From Flavobacterium cerinum (GTDB taxonomy: Bacteria > Bacteroidota > Bacteroidia > Flavobacteriales > Flavobacteriaceae): a stretch of DNA of 64,000 nucleotides. The stretch lies in contig NZ_CP101751.1 of NCBI RefSeq assembly GCF_024496085.1, positions 3,162,001-3,226,000 on the forward strand, read 5' to 3'. A program made the position numbers and the translations under genes. How positions within the stretch are numbered: the stretch's first letter is position 1; each line of letters starts with the position of its first letter. Shown piece after piece: positions 42,479 through 51,968 of the stretch. The notes beneath the pieces are model-generated. The model was not told the DNA's origin, searched no databases, and saw nothing but the letters and a program-made list of their open reading frames with translations.

Positions 42479-42870
42479 TTTTTTAAGGTTTAGCGGTTTG
42501 TTTATTTAGCTATCGAATATCTTTTTTGAATAGGCTTCGTTTTTCTTTTAAAGTTGCTGCTAAACTTATTTATGAAGCTTTTTCGCTTATTATTTTGTAA
42601 AAACTAAGCAGCCTGGATTTTACAAATATTTTACTAATCTACATAAAAATGTAAGTTAAAACTTAAAAATAAATAAAAATTTCCAAAACATAAAATGATC
42701 ATAAAATCTAATACGATTAGAATAGATAATATAAGGTCATTTAAAGGACAATAAATTATGTAATTCTTAATCCCTTTCAAATAAATTTTACATTCGATTT
42801 GAGGAAAATCACACAATATTTACGGAATTAAAATCAAAGTTTAACTTTTATTGATCATAATACATAATTT
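42479..42870. other. Intergenic region, 392 bases, AT-rich
   Basis: I see no gene, REP element or good promoter match. It marks the end of the accessory array and the upstream region of the type C T9SS cargo gene. The only notable feature is high AT content. Confidence 0.55.
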
Positions 42871-45342
42871 ATGCTAAACAGCTTCAAAAACACTAAAAAT
42901 CCATTTCAGTTCCTTAAAAAAAAGGCCACTTATAAAATACTGGTCATTTTATTGTTCGGATATCATACCGTATACTCACAACAGGTAAGCAGTGATTATA
43001 TATATTCTTATCGAACGAGTAACTATACAGCAATTGATCACAGCAATGCAACAAATGCATTTCCTTCTAATACTAGTTGGAGTAATATTGCTGCACTTGC
43101 TGTTCCTATAGGTTTCACTTTCAATTTTAACGGTATAAATTATAGCAACTGTACGATTGTTTCCAATGGTTTTATTGCTTTTGGGAATACCAATATCAAT
43201 ATAGGACTTATAACAAATCCGATCTCTTCCAATGAATCATATGACGGAGCCGTTAGTGCCTTAGGAACAAATCTTATGTCTATAAATCAAGAATCTCGTG
43301 TTATTTATCAAACGATTGGTTCTTTCCCAAACAGAACCTTTGTAGTACAATGGGGAAAAGTTAAAGCAGCCACTCGAAACGGATATTTTAACTTTCAAAT
43401 CCATTTAAATGAAGGAAATAATACTATTGATGTTATATTCGGTCCCGCTACTCCGACTACTGGAGAGGGATCCTTTCAAGTGGGGCTTAGAGGGGCTGAT
43501 AATAGTGACTTTAATAATAGAAATAAAGAGCTGGATTGGAACTATACGTTAAGCGGAAGTTCCAACACTGCCGCTATTAAATCGCAAAATAGTTCTCATC
43601 CTAGTTCAGGCTTAACCTATTCCTGGAAACCTATTTACAAAAAATGGAACGGAACGGATCACAACTGGAACAATCCGAGCAACTGGTTACCGGTTGGTGT
43701 GCCATCTACAGATAACAATGTATTTATTAATCCCACTACCACTAATAACTATCCGATCGTGAGCGGAATCGCACAAGCCGGAAAACTTACTGTTAAAGGA
43801 CGTCTGGATATCGTATCCGGAGCTATAAGGATTTCAAACAAAATTGACGTGCAACAAAGCGGTAGTTTTACGGTTCACAATAATGCCGAAATCATACAAA
43901 CTGATAATGATGTTCAAAACTCCGGAATTGTGGCGATCAAACGTACTACCCGTCCCATGTACCGCTATGATTTTACCTACTGGAATTCTCCCGTAACACT
44001 TTCTTCCGGTTTTACACTAGGCATGTTATCGCCCAATACATTAGCCGATAAATATATGAAATGGCAACCGACTCTTAACGGTGGCGGTAACGGAAACTGG
44101 ACTAGTGTAAATGCCAATACCGTCATGGATCCGAAGACCGGATACATAGTAAGAGCTCCGCAAAGTTTTAATCTTAATCCGAATAATAAAACACCCTATA
44201 CCGCTACCTTTACCGGAACTCCGAATAATGGGGACCTGCTCGTTCCGATAATCGTAGGAACTATGTCCGGTAATGACGATCAGTGGAATCTTATCGGAAA
44301 TCCTTATCCCTCGGCCATTGATGTCATGTCATTTGTAAATAACACTTCCAATATGGGTCTTTTGGATGGTACTATTTACTTATGGACACATAATTCACCG
44401 CCATCCGGTACTGCTCCCAATCCGTTTTACGGTAGCTATACCTATAATTATACCGCTTCCGATTATGCAACCATCAATCTGTTAGGAGCAACAGTTACCG
44501 CTTTAGGTAACCCTGTTCCAAGTCGTTATATCGCATCCGGACAATCATTTTTTATTAAAGGTTTAAGAAACGGTAATGCGCTTTTCAGTAATTATATACG
44601 GGTAATCGGTAATAATAATCACTTTATGAAAACCGGTAATACTCCAAACGGGCAAACAATCTCCGATGAAGCCGTCGAAAGAAAACGAATCTGGTTAAAT
44701 CTAACCAACAAATCAGGGACATTTTCTCAAATTCTGATCGGATATGATAAAGACGCAACGTTGGATTTCGACAGAGGTTTGGACGGAGAACTATTCGGCG
44801 GAAACGAGGCTACGCTTTATTCTATTATACCCGATAATCAGCTGGCTATTCAAGCACGTCCGCTACCGTTTAACAATGGCGATCAGGTTGAACTAGGATA
44901 TAAAACCGAAATAGCAAGTGACTACGAAATCGGTATTGATCATTTTGATGCTTTTTTTGAAAACAAAACTATTTATTTGGAAGACAAAATTACCAATACG
45001 ATACACGATTTAAAAACAGCACCTTATTCGTTTATATCTGATTCCGGAGCTTTTAACGATCGTTTTATTCTTCGTTTTAACAATATTACTTTAGGTCATA
45101 ATAGCTTTAGCCCGGAAAACAGTATTCAAATAGTAAGCCGCGATGAATTGACGGTAAGTTCTTCCATTGAAAAAATAAAGGATCTTACCGTTTATGATCT
45201 TTTAGGTCGGAAAATTGACGAGTATTTAAATACTAACGAAAACGAAATTGTGCTGAAAAATGTAAAAAAAATATCCGGCGTAATTCTATTAAAAATCACA
45301 TTGGAAAACGGTACAACGCTATATCGGAAAACCTTTTTTTGA
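42871..45342 (+). CDS. T9SS cargo protein with type C sorting domain
   Basis: This 823-residue protein has an N-terminal basic plus hydrophobic signal (ILVILLFGYHTVYSQ). Residues about 60-250 form a beta-sandwich-like region (ALAVPIGFTFNFNGINYSNC). A segment KWNGTDHNWNNPSNWLPVGV and several GNPYPSAIDV-type motifs are common in flavobacterial T9SS cargo. The region from about residue 610 (RKRIWLNLTNKSGTFSQILI to NDRFILRFNN) and the final NGTTLYRKTFF strand fit the T9SS type C sorting signal. It should be exported to the cell surface. No enzyme domain is visible. Confidence 0.82.
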   Translation: MLNSFKNTKNPFQFLKKKATYKILVILLFGYHTVYSQQVSSDYIYSYRTSNYTAIDHSNATNAFPSNTSWSNIAALAVPIGFTFNFNGINYSNCTIVSNGFIAFGNTNINIGLITNPISSNESYDGAVSALGTNLMSINQESRVIYQTIGSFPNRTFVVQWGKVKAATRNGYFNFQIHLNEGNNTIDVIFGPATPTTGEGSFQVGLRGADNSDFNNRNKELDWNYTLSGSSNTAAIKSQNSSHPSSGLTYSWKPIYKKWNGTDHNWNNPSNWLPVGVPSTDNNVFINPTTTNNYPIVSGIAQAGKLTVKGRLDIVSGAIRISNKIDVQQSGSFTVHNNAEIIQTDNDVQNSGIVAIKRTTRPMYRYDFTYWNSPVTLSSGFTLGMLSPNTLADKYMKWQPTLNGGGNGNWTSVNANTVMDPKTGYIVRAPQSFNLNPNNKTPYTATFTGTPNNGDLLVPIIVGTMSGNDDQWNLIGNPYPSAIDVMSFVNNTSNMGLLDGTIYLWTHNSPPSGTAPNPFYGSYTYNYTASDYATINLLGATVTALGNPVPSRYIASGQSFFIKGLRNGNALFSNYIRVIGNNNHFMKTGNTPNGQTISDEAVERKRIWLNLTNKSGTFSQILIGYDKDATLDFDRGLDGELFGGNEATLYSIIPDNQLAIQARPLPFNNGDQVELGYKTEIASDYEIGIDHFDAFFENKTIYLEDKITNTIHDLKTAPYSFISDSGAFNDRFILRFNNITLGHNSFSPENSIQIVSRDELTVSSSIEKIKDLTVYDLLGRKIDEYLNTNENEIVLKNVKKISGVILLKITLENGTTLYRKTFF

Positions 45343-45390
45343 TATCGTATACTACTTATCGATTGTAGCAATCAATTCTGATTCCATTGT

Positions 45391-45951
45391 TTAAAGCAAG
45401 GAATCCAAATACTGATTGATCCTTTTTTGATCCGATAAATCAATTATGTTTCTCTCATACCAGTCAATTAAAATAAAGGCATATTTCTGGCCTAATTCGT
45501 TTAATATAGCAGAAACAGCCAATCGGTCGCTTTCAGTTGAAAAGTCATCTTTATAATCGAACCAAATATAGTCAACACTGTCGTTTACCGAACTAAAGAA
45601 AACAGCATAGGATGTATTACTAAAACAATCGGCATTCCCTATATTTTGTCGGTAATCATCCATTTGCTGGTCTTCTACAAATTCCTTCTTTTCACTGGGA
45701 ATAAGCCCCTGATTCAGCAGGAATTCTTTCAGATCAGTATTTGTTATGTTTAAATCCAAAATGGAGAAAGGTCGGTTCCCTCCTATTGGCCGTTGCTGAA
45801 AGTAATAATCACTGGTTTCTGAATGCTTCCAGGTATTGATATCGTTTTCTTCCAGATCATTTAAATGATCAAACACATCCAAAACAAAATCCCGGTTTTT
45901 TCCGGAAGTTATTTCCTGTGTTAAATAAGATGATTCAAAATAGTAATCCAC
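45391..45951 (-). CDS. Hypothetical protein, GTG start
   Basis: This 186-residue acidic soluble protein starts with GTG (VDYYFES, read as Met); there is no ATG nearby. A promoter site 46 bases upstream supports this start. It has no recognised family. The central part (CFSNTSYAVFFSSVNDSVDY) and the C-terminal part (QKYAFILIDWYERNIIDL) look like an alpha/beta fold. Confidence 0.6.
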   Translation of the reverse strand: MDYYFESSYLTQEITSGKNRDFVLDVFDHLNDLEENDINTWKHSETSDYYFQQRPIGGNRPFSILDLNITNTDLKEFLLNQGLIPSEKKEFVEDQQMDDYRQNIGNADCFSNTSYAVFFSSVNDSVDYIWFDYKDDFSTESDRLAVSAILNELGQKYAFILIDWYERNIIDLSDQKRINQYLDSLL

Positions 45952-45996
45952 TGATTATTCGTTTTTCAGATAGTTTAAAATCCTACGGTTATATCA

Positions 45997-46004
45997 CAAA
46001 TCTA
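45997..46004 (-). promoter_or_regulatory. Putative -7 element upstream of the GTG-start gene
   Basis: The minus strand reads TAGATTTG (TAnnTTTG), 46 bases before the GTG start. Confidence 0.45.
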
Positions 46005-46019
46005 AATAAAAATACTATG

Positions 46020-46718
46020 TTAAGCTTTTTTTAGGTTCGGAAATTTATTTTGCAAAATAGTCACCAATTTTTCGCCTACTACTTGATATTTCACTCTGGT
46101 TGCTACTTGTTTATTTAGGTTGAGTATATCTTCCGGATCTACTATATAATTCAGTCTATCGTGAATTTCAAGTGATAGTGCATTTCCCTCAATGTCGAAC
46201 GTGATAACATGTGTTTTGGGTAAATATTCTTCCGATGATTTTGAATAAACCCCTAATTGCGATTTTAAAATACCACCATATTGCAACGTGGCGTTTTCAA
46301 TTCTAAAATGATCAAAAACAATATGTTCCTCTAATTCACCAACTGTATTGGTGCTAAAAAAATGCAAATCATGTCCGCTTAAAACCCAGAAACAATCCGT
46401 TTCAATTCGTTTTAATTTTACACCAATGGCAGATAAGGCTATATTTTTTATGCCATCCGTTACCAGTTCCTGCACTTTATTTGTAGTTGATTGCGGAACT
46501 GATGCCGATGTAAAAGCATCAATTGTTTTGCCGTTCATCCATTGCTTTAATTTTGAAAAATCGCGATTCAAAAGTTCTAGTTTATAATGGTCATATTTAG
46601 ATCGTTCCGAATTTAAATCGACTTCAGACTTTGCCGTTTTGTGTTTTTTATTCATGATAACCATGAAAACGACACCTGCTATTATTAATACGATTGGAAT
46701 TAAAAATAATGGATTCAT
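46020..46718 (-). CDS. Hypothetical membrane-anchored protein
   Basis: This 232-residue protein has one N-terminal membrane helix (LFLIPIVLIIAGVVFMVIM) and then a Lys-rich stretch, suggesting a cytoplasmic C-terminal domain. The domain has a beta-rich centre (CFWVLSGHDLHFFSTN, HIVFDHFRIENATL). No family is recognised. It follows two serine hydrolase genes on the same strand. Confidence 0.62.
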   Translation of the reverse strand: MNPLFLIPIVLIIAGVVFMVIMNKKHKTAKSEVDLNSERSKYDHYKLELLNRDFSKLKQWMNGKTIDAFTSASVPQSTTNKVQELVTDGIKNIALSAIGVKLKRIETDCFWVLSGHDLHFFSTNTVGELEEHIVFDHFRIENATLQYGGILKSQLGVYSKSSEEYLPKTHVITFDIEGNALSLEIHDRLNYIVDPEDILNLNKQVATRVKYQVVGEKLVTILQNKFPNLKKA

Positions 46719-46795
46719 ATTTTTTTGTTTTTAGAAGTTTGTTGATTTACTTTTTTCAGTTTCTCTTTTGCAATGAATTATAATCATTGCTATTA

Positions 46796-48154
46796 TTATT
46801 GTTTCTTTCGTATTTCGACTACCCCGGCCTTTGTTAGCTTAATGATGGTGTATTTTCCATCGGCATCTTTGATGAATTCAACTGTTCTGTTGGCATCATC
46901 TGACCGGAAGAATTTATAATCTGATTCCGGAAATAGTTCAATTTCAAAGTCATTATAATACAGTTTACCGTTCTTTTCCAGAATTTTAATAGTTTCATAA
47001 TTTCCTTTAAAGAGTTGGTAAAGCGCCGTGTTATTTTTGACTTTCTTATGATGATAAGGAAGCTCTACTTCTTTATCAAAGCATATCGCAGCTAATCCAT
47101 AGGCCAGCATATAAGCCGGAGACTCATTATTAGAAAGGACAATGACAAGCAGTCCGTCATCTGTAAAACGGTTAAAGGAAGTCATCGCTCCGAAAAAACC
47201 ACCATCATGAGCTATTAATTTATGTCCCTGATTATAAAATGGATTGATCAGAAAACCATATCCGAAATTTTGTTCATTATAGGACGCAAACATCAATTGT
47301 TTTCCTTTTTCACTTAAAATTGTCGTACCGTATAAGGCCTTATTCCATTTTAACAGATCATCAACTGTAGAATAGCTACCATCATGTCCGATATTGTACA
47401 TCCAGTTGATATAGGGATTTTTAGTGTACTTTTCTCCTTTCCTTATATACCTGTCGGCCATATTGGTTATCACTTCCTCATTTGTCATAACACCGGAATC
47501 CTGCATTTTAAGCGGATCAAAAATATTTTCTTTTAAATACGCCGAATAGCTTTTTCGGCTTACCTGCTCAATAATACGTGCCAGTAAATAATAACCGACA
47601 TTACTATATGCCGTTTGCTCACCCGGTGTAAAAAGAAGTTCGTTTTGCGCGATATACTTCAATACTTTATCGTCAGTTAAAGAAACTTCGTTAAGATAGA
47701 GCGTATCGAAATCCATCGGAAGTCCTGACATATGTGAAAGCATCATATGAAGCGTAATTTGATCCCCTTTTGGAAAGTCCGGAAAGTATTTATTTAGCTT
47801 ATCATTAACCGAAAGAAGCTTACTTTCTGCCAACTGAAGTAGCGCCACCGCAGTAAACTGCTTGCTTACGGAAGCCAAACTGTATTTTGTATTGATGGTT
47901 GTTTTTATTTTCCATTCATAATTCGCATATCCATAGGCTTCCCGCAACAGTATAGTATCCTTTCGGACGATCAAAACAGTTCCGCTAAATCCGTTTACCG
48001 CGGTCTGAGCCTGCATATAATCTGATAATTTTGCAGAAAGATTGTTTCGATTCTTCGTTACAGTAGCTTTCTCCTTAATCGCTCCGGTTTGTGAAAAACC
48101 ATTGAGCGCGAATAGGCTAATTCCTAACAAAAACAGTACTCTTGTGTTTATCAT
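46796..48154 (-). CDS. Secreted serine hydrolase (beta-lactamase/PBP4* family)
   Basis: This 452-residue protein has a signal peptide (LFLLGISLFALNGFSQ). The class C beta-lactamase-like fold shows the SxxK nucleophile in YSLASVSKQFTAVALL, the YxN motif in AYSNVGYYLL and a late HDGGFFGAMTSF (HxG) motif. A C-terminal lipocalin-like domain follows. These enzymes hydrolyse D-amino-acid peptides, esters or beta-lactams; the exact substrate is unknown. It lies next to a paralogous serine hydrolase 26 bases upstream. Confidence 0.87.
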   Translation of the reverse strand: MINTRVLFLLGISLFALNGFSQTGAIKEKATVTKNRNNLSAKLSDYMQAQTAVNGFSGTVLIVRKDTILLREAYGYANYEWKIKTTINTKYSLASVSKQFTAVALLQLAESKLLSVNDKLNKYFPDFPKGDQITLHMMLSHMSGLPMDFDTLYLNEVSLTDDKVLKYIAQNELLFTPGEQTAYSNVGYYLLARIIEQVSRKSYSAYLKENIFDPLKMQDSGVMTNEEVITNMADRYIRKGEKYTKNPYINWMYNIGHDGSYSTVDDLLKWNKALYGTTILSEKGKQLMFASYNEQNFGYGFLINPFYNQGHKLIAHDGGFFGAMTSFNRFTDDGLLVIVLSNNESPAYMLAYGLAAICFDKEVELPYHHKKVKNNTALYQLFKGNYETIKILEKNGKLYYNDFEIELFPESDYKFFRSDDANRTVEFIKDADGKYTIIKLTKAGVVEIRKKQ

Positions 48155-48180
48155 ACGAAGTGGCTATGTTAAAATCAATA

Positions 48181-49650
48181 TTATTTATCTTTACTAACAA
48201 CTTTAATTTCAGCTTTTAACGCATCTCTTGTTAAAATAACGGAACTAATTTTTCCATTGCTGAAGTCAAATTTTAATAGATTCGGATAATCAACAATTCT
48301 AAAGAATCCGTTTTTCAGAAGCAGTAATTCATAGTCATTTTTTCCTTTAAAATGTTCCAGGATTGGCGATTCTACATAGAGACGGTTATTCTTTTCTATT
48401 ATTTTAGTGTCTATTCCCTGTCCGTAAAGGAAATCATCATACACTCCAATCAGTTTTTCTTTTAAATCGGAAGGAATTTCCTGAACTACTTCATTCGGTC
48501 TTTCTTTATTCCAATCCATTACGGTCAAAATTTTTCTTAGCGTTTCGCTCATTACCGGGATACGATTCGGTTTTTCACCGTTAGCAAGTATTGCAAAGCC
48601 ATTACCGTCTGTCATAGTACCAAAAACGATACCGCCAACTCCGGTATTGGAACCGTTACAAGAAAACCAGTCGTAGTTGTTGTATCCGAAAGATTTTTGC
48701 CAGCCATATCCCCAACCTCCAACAGCATTTTTTAAAACGGTTACTTCTGTCATTTTTTTCGCAATACTATTTGAGATCACCTTATTCCCTTTATTGCGTA
48801 ACGCATTTTGCATTTCAATAAAAAGCTTCGCTAAATCGGTTGGTGTAGACCACATTCCTGACGCCCCTACTTGTGGTGTAATTGGTAATCCTGTTTTAAT
48901 AACTTTCCCAACGTTATCATGAACAAGAGCAACATTTGTTAAAAACCCTTCTTCATTAGGTTGTGCCATTGTTGTATTTTTTAGTCCAAGAGGTAAGAAT
49001 ATATATTCCTTTGCCAATTCCGCAATCGATTTATTTAATGTGTCTTCTAATGCCATCTGGATAATTACATAACCGCCGCCGCTGTATTGCCAATCCGTAC
49101 CGGGTGTGAACAAAAATTCAATTTCTTTATCGTATCTCGGAATCTGGCCTAAAAGACTCTGCTTTAGAGTTGGAATCGCTTCTCCTTCATAATGGTCTTC
49201 AAATCCACTCTGACTTGTGCCGGCCGTGTGATTAAAAAACTGTTTCCAGGTTGGGCTATTATTTTCAGTAAACTTGCTTTTTGGCAAATGCCAACGCTTT
49301 AAGTATTTATCTATCGGATCATCCAAATTGATCAATCCTTTTTCTTCAAGAATATGACAAAGTAATACTGTTATGGGTTTAGAAATAGATGCTGTTGAGA
49401 AAGCCGTATTTTCATTTAACTTTTCGTTAGAGTTCGTGGATTTCACTCCAAACTGGTTGGAATATACAATCTCATAATTTTCAAATACAACAAGACTAAA
49501 TCCCGGAAGTTTGTATTTTTCTAATTGCTTATCGATATGTAAGCTATCCGTAAGAAAGCTATAGTCTTTTCTTTTTGATACTATTTTATTGCTTGTTTGG
49601 CAACTTGAAATTAGTATTGTAAAAATGAGTAAATAAAGAGCATTTTTCAT
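48181..49650 (-). CDS. Lipoprotein serine hydrolase (beta-lactamase family)
   Basis: This 489-residue protein has a lipoprotein signal (LLIFTILISSCQTS). It has the SxxK motif in AFSTASISKPITVLL and YSGGGYVIIQ at the YxN position, here YSG, as in many esterase-like members. The C-terminal extension may be a separate beta domain. It precedes and probably shares an operon with the second serine hydrolase. Confidence 0.86.
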   Translation of the reverse strand: MKNALYLLIFTILISSCQTSNKIVSKRKDYSFLTDSLHIDKQLEKYKLPGFSLVVFENYEIVYSNQFGVKSTNSNEKLNENTAFSTASISKPITVLLCHILEEKGLINLDDPIDKYLKRWHLPKSKFTENNSPTWKQFFNHTAGTSQSGFEDHYEGEAIPTLKQSLLGQIPRYDKEIEFLFTPGTDWQYSGGGYVIIQMALEDTLNKSIAELAKEYIFLPLGLKNTTMAQPNEEGFLTNVALVHDNVGKVIKTGLPITPQVGASGMWSTPTDLAKLFIEMQNALRNKGNKVISNSIAKKMTEVTVLKNAVGGWGYGWQKSFGYNNYDWFSCNGSNTGVGGIVFGTMTDGNGFAILANGEKPNRIPVMSETLRKILTVMDWNKERPNEVVQEIPSDLKEKLIGVYDDFLYGQGIDTKIIEKNNRLYVESPILEHFKGKNDYELLLLKNGFFRIVDYPNLLKFDFSNGKISSVILTRDALKAEIKVVSKDK

Positions 49651-49938
49651 GGTATTGTTTTTTGGTTAACGATTTATTTCGATAGCAAAGATGTGGAAGA
49701 CATTACAACTATGCGACCGAATAAAAGTATTCGATCTCATTTGCTCAGAAAAATAGGTGCGAATCTTTACAAAAAAGAGTACGAGTAATTACAAAAAACT
49801 ATAAAACAAGTATTTACAACAAAAAAACAAGTACATTCCCTATCTCTTTTTAAAGGTAGTAGTAAAAGATTATTTTGAATTAAATCCTAATTCAGACAGT
49901 ATTTCAGGGATTATTATCTTACTTTTTATATAAATAAT

Positions 49939-49986
49939 CGTGCAGATTTACTAGATTAATTCGGCTAAAGTCATCGATGTAATCCG
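49939..49986 (-). repeat. Degenerate REP right-arm remnant
   Basis: On the minus strand it follows the order CGGATTACA...GACTTTAGCCGAA...AGTAAATCTGCAC, the same layout as the insert-carrying right ends of copies D, E and I, with several substitutions. It is outside the array. Confidence 0.55.
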
Positions 49987-50223
49987 TTCTAACTCAAAAA
50001 TAAACTCAAATCCTAAAAAACTTTCATTTGTTTCCCTTTATAAAAAATAGAATACCTATAAAACTTGTATAAGCAAGATTACAAATCGGGTGATCAAAGA
50101 TGCTTTGCGCTTCAATAATATTATTTTACAAACCTGAAATTTCATTTATGAAACAGCTTAACTGATGGAATATATTTTTTTGTTTCTTTATAAAAAATAA
50201 TACCTTTTATAAGAATAAAATGA

Positions 50224-50231
50224 TATGTTTG
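50224..50231 (+). promoter_or_regulatory. Putative -7 element for the Bor-like lipoprotein gene
   Basis: TATGTTTG matches TAnnTTTG, leaving an untranslated leader of about 100 bases before the gene start. Confidence 0.45.
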
Positions 50232-50339
50232 CATTTCTTAAAAGTGAGAAATATTTTAACATTTTACTACTAAATAACAAATCACAATTCGGACTCAATC
50301 GAGTATTTATATCATATAACTTTTTAAAATTTAAGACAA

Positions 50340-50633
50340 ATGAAAAAAGCATTTAAAGCTTTAGCTGTTGCATTTACGGCATCAATCATGTTAACTTCAT
50401 GTTATACTTACACTAGTGTTGTAGGTAAAGGGGCACAAGGAAATCAGAAAACTACAAAATGGAATCACTATGTAATTTACGGATTAGCCCCGGTTGGCGT
50501 TTCCGATTCAAAAGAAATGGCCGGCGGAGCTCAAGATTATACAGTTACCACTAAACAGTCATTTGTAAACGGTCTTATTTCTGCTATTACTTTTGGAATT
50601 TATACACCAACCGTTACTACTGTTACTAAATAA
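50340..50633 (+). CDS. Bor-family-like lipoprotein
   Basis: This 97-residue protein has a lipoprotein signal (FTASIMLTSCYTY). The C-terminal TTKQSFVNGLISAITFGIYT closely follows the phage lambda Bor signature QTFVNGLLGFITLGIYTP. A WNHYVIYGLAPV segment matches the Bor middle part. Bor proteins are small outer-membrane lipoproteins linked to serum resistance. The role in this organism is unknown. A second small gene follows and both end at a strong hairpin. Confidence 0.78.
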   Translation: MKKAFKALAVAFTASIMLTSCYTYTSVVGKGAQGNQKTTKWNHYVIYGLAPVGVSDSKEMAGGAQDYTVTTKQSFVNGLISAITFGIYTPTVTTVTK

Positions 50634-50676
50634 GGTTCAGTGTCAAACAATTGTTTTAATTGCTTAAAATTATAAA

Positions 50677-50862
50677 ATGAAAAAAATAGTCTTTTATGTT
50701 TCATTATTGCTTTCGGTATTTTTCTTTATCAAAATAATGAAAATTCTGATCTACGATTATACCAACCTAACCAATTATGGAATGGGTTTCTTAACCGGTC
50801 AGATACTATTATTAGTATTATTTCTATTTACTTCTTTTAAGCTTAGAAAAGCTAGAAAATAG
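50677..50862 (+). CDS. Small membrane protein
   Basis: This 61-residue ORF has two membrane helices (IVFYVSLLLSVFFFIKIM and FLTGQILLLVLFLFTSFKL) with basic ends. It lies 43 bases behind the Bor-like gene and shares its terminator. No family is recognised. Confidence 0.58.
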   Translation: MKKIVFYVSLLLSVFFFIKIMKILIYDYTNLTNYGMGFLTGQILLLVLFLFTSFKLRKARK

Positions 50863-50881
50863 CCTTTAATTCAAGTATAAT

Positions 50882-50914
50882 AAAACGGAGAATATTATTA
50901 TTTTTCTCCGTTTT
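50882..50914. terminator. Terminator hairpin
   Basis: Eleven-base arms AAAACGGAGAA and TTCTCCGTTTT with an 11-base loop and a T run follow the small membrane protein gene. Confidence 0.82.
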
Positions 50915-50932
50915 TTAATTATAGTAGCTTAA

Positions 50933-51445
50933 ATGATACACTTAATCGGAACAAAAGAGAAATTAGGCATTGAATTTAGTATCCTTGATAATAAAAATCT
51001 TACCGGAAATGCGAAAATTTGGGTGGGTAATGCATTTTTTGGAACAAATGAAGATGTTATTTTTTTAAAAGGTTATCTGTTAAACGGATTAAAGGAATTA
51101 CTAAACGCAAGAGTGATAGATAGTCCTATATTTCAAACCTTTAGCAATTATAAATTAAAAAATATTTTTTATTATCTGAAACACAACTTAGATTGTAAAA
51201 AAGAAGCAATTAACACCTATCCGTATCTTATTCATTTCGGAACATTTACTGATGATTATATCGTTTTTGCTTTTTCATATCAAAACAGTATATATATCCT
51301 TTGGAAAATCATTAACAAGCATTCTATTTTTAAAGATATTCAGGCTAGTAAAAAAGGAATACATTTATTTAAAACTTCAAAAGAGGAGCTACAAGTAATC
51401 ATTAGTCAACTTGAAATTTTTCTGGAAAATCAATTAAAAGATTGA
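50933..51445 (+). CDS. Hypothetical protein
   Basis: This 170-residue soluble protein has no signal. A WVGNAFFGTNEDVIFLKGYL segment and a FAFSYQNSIYILWKI segment suggest an alpha/beta immunity-like fold, similar to proteins in toxin-immunity neighbourhoods; this is only a resemblance. It is followed after 10 bases by a lipoprotein gene. Confidence 0.58.
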   Translation: MIHLIGTKEKLGIEFSILDNKNLTGNAKIWVGNAFFGTNEDVIFLKGYLLNGLKELLNARVIDSPIFQTFSNYKLKNIFYYLKHNLDCKKEAINTYPYLIHFGTFTDDYIVFAFSYQNSIYILWKIINKHSIFKDIQASKKGIHLFKTSKEELQVIISQLEIFLENQLKD

Positions 51446-51455
51446 AATCAGTACT

Positions 51456-51899
51456 ATGAAAAGCATTCTGAAATCGCTGTGCCTTTTTATACTTGTCATG
51501 AGTTCCCTTCTGTCTTCTTCCTGTTTTTATCATTGTTCTATAGCCGGTATAGAAGTTTCTGAAAATATCCTGATAAGTGCGGAAGAAAAAGGAATTAACT
51601 ATTGCGAACTATTGGAACAATCCCTACAAAAAAATAAAAGAGCCGTTATACAATTATCGTTATTGAATTTTGACGGTGCTATTGGTTATGATCACGGAAC
51701 ATTGTTAGTCGAGTTAATCCGTAAAATAGGCGAAAATGAATATCTTTCTCTGATCCGTAATCTAAACGATACGGAAAAGAAAACAATCGAATCCTATTTG
51801 CAAGCCGGTTTAGAATATCATTATGACAGTTCGTTAAAAGAAAAATCTATAAAAAGTGTTTTTCCGGAATTAAATGCCTTTCTTCAAAATAGAAATTAA
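51456..51899 (+). CDS. Hypothetical lipoprotein
   Basis: This 147-residue protein has a lipoprotein signal with a Ser-rich region (SSLLSSSCFYHCS). The mature part is helical (KNKRAVIQLSLLNF, LVELIRKIGENEYLSLIRNL). No family is recognised. It probably forms an operon with the gene 10 bases upstream. Confidence 0.62.
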   Translation: MKSILKSLCLFILVMSSLLSSSCFYHCSIAGIEVSENILISAEEKGINYCELLEQSLQKNKRAVIQLSLLNFDGAIGYDHGTLLVELIRKIGENEYLSLIRNLNDTEKKTIESYLQAGLEYHYDSSLKEKSIKSVFPELNAFLQNRN

Positions 51900-51968
51900 T
51901 TAGTGTAGTAAATTCATTTCGACTGTTAAGTAAAACAGATGTAATCTGTCTCAAATTTTGATTCACAA

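Larger units (their letters stand above)
49651..50339. other. Long intergenic region, 689 bases
   Basis: The region is AT-rich and I found no gene in it. It contains a degenerate REP right-arm remnant (49939-49986), possibly another fragment (GATTACAAATCGGG near 50077-50090) and the promoter-like site of the Bor-like gene (50224-50231). Confidence 0.6.

Noticed and set aside
31800..42500. Integron cassette array
   Set aside because: No tyrosine integrase of the IntI type or attI site is visible and the repeats have REP, not attC, structure. The resemblance is only of layout.
45361..45373. Terminator between the T9SS cargo gene and the GTG-start gene
   Set aside because: The GATTG/CAATC stem is only five bases and has no T run.
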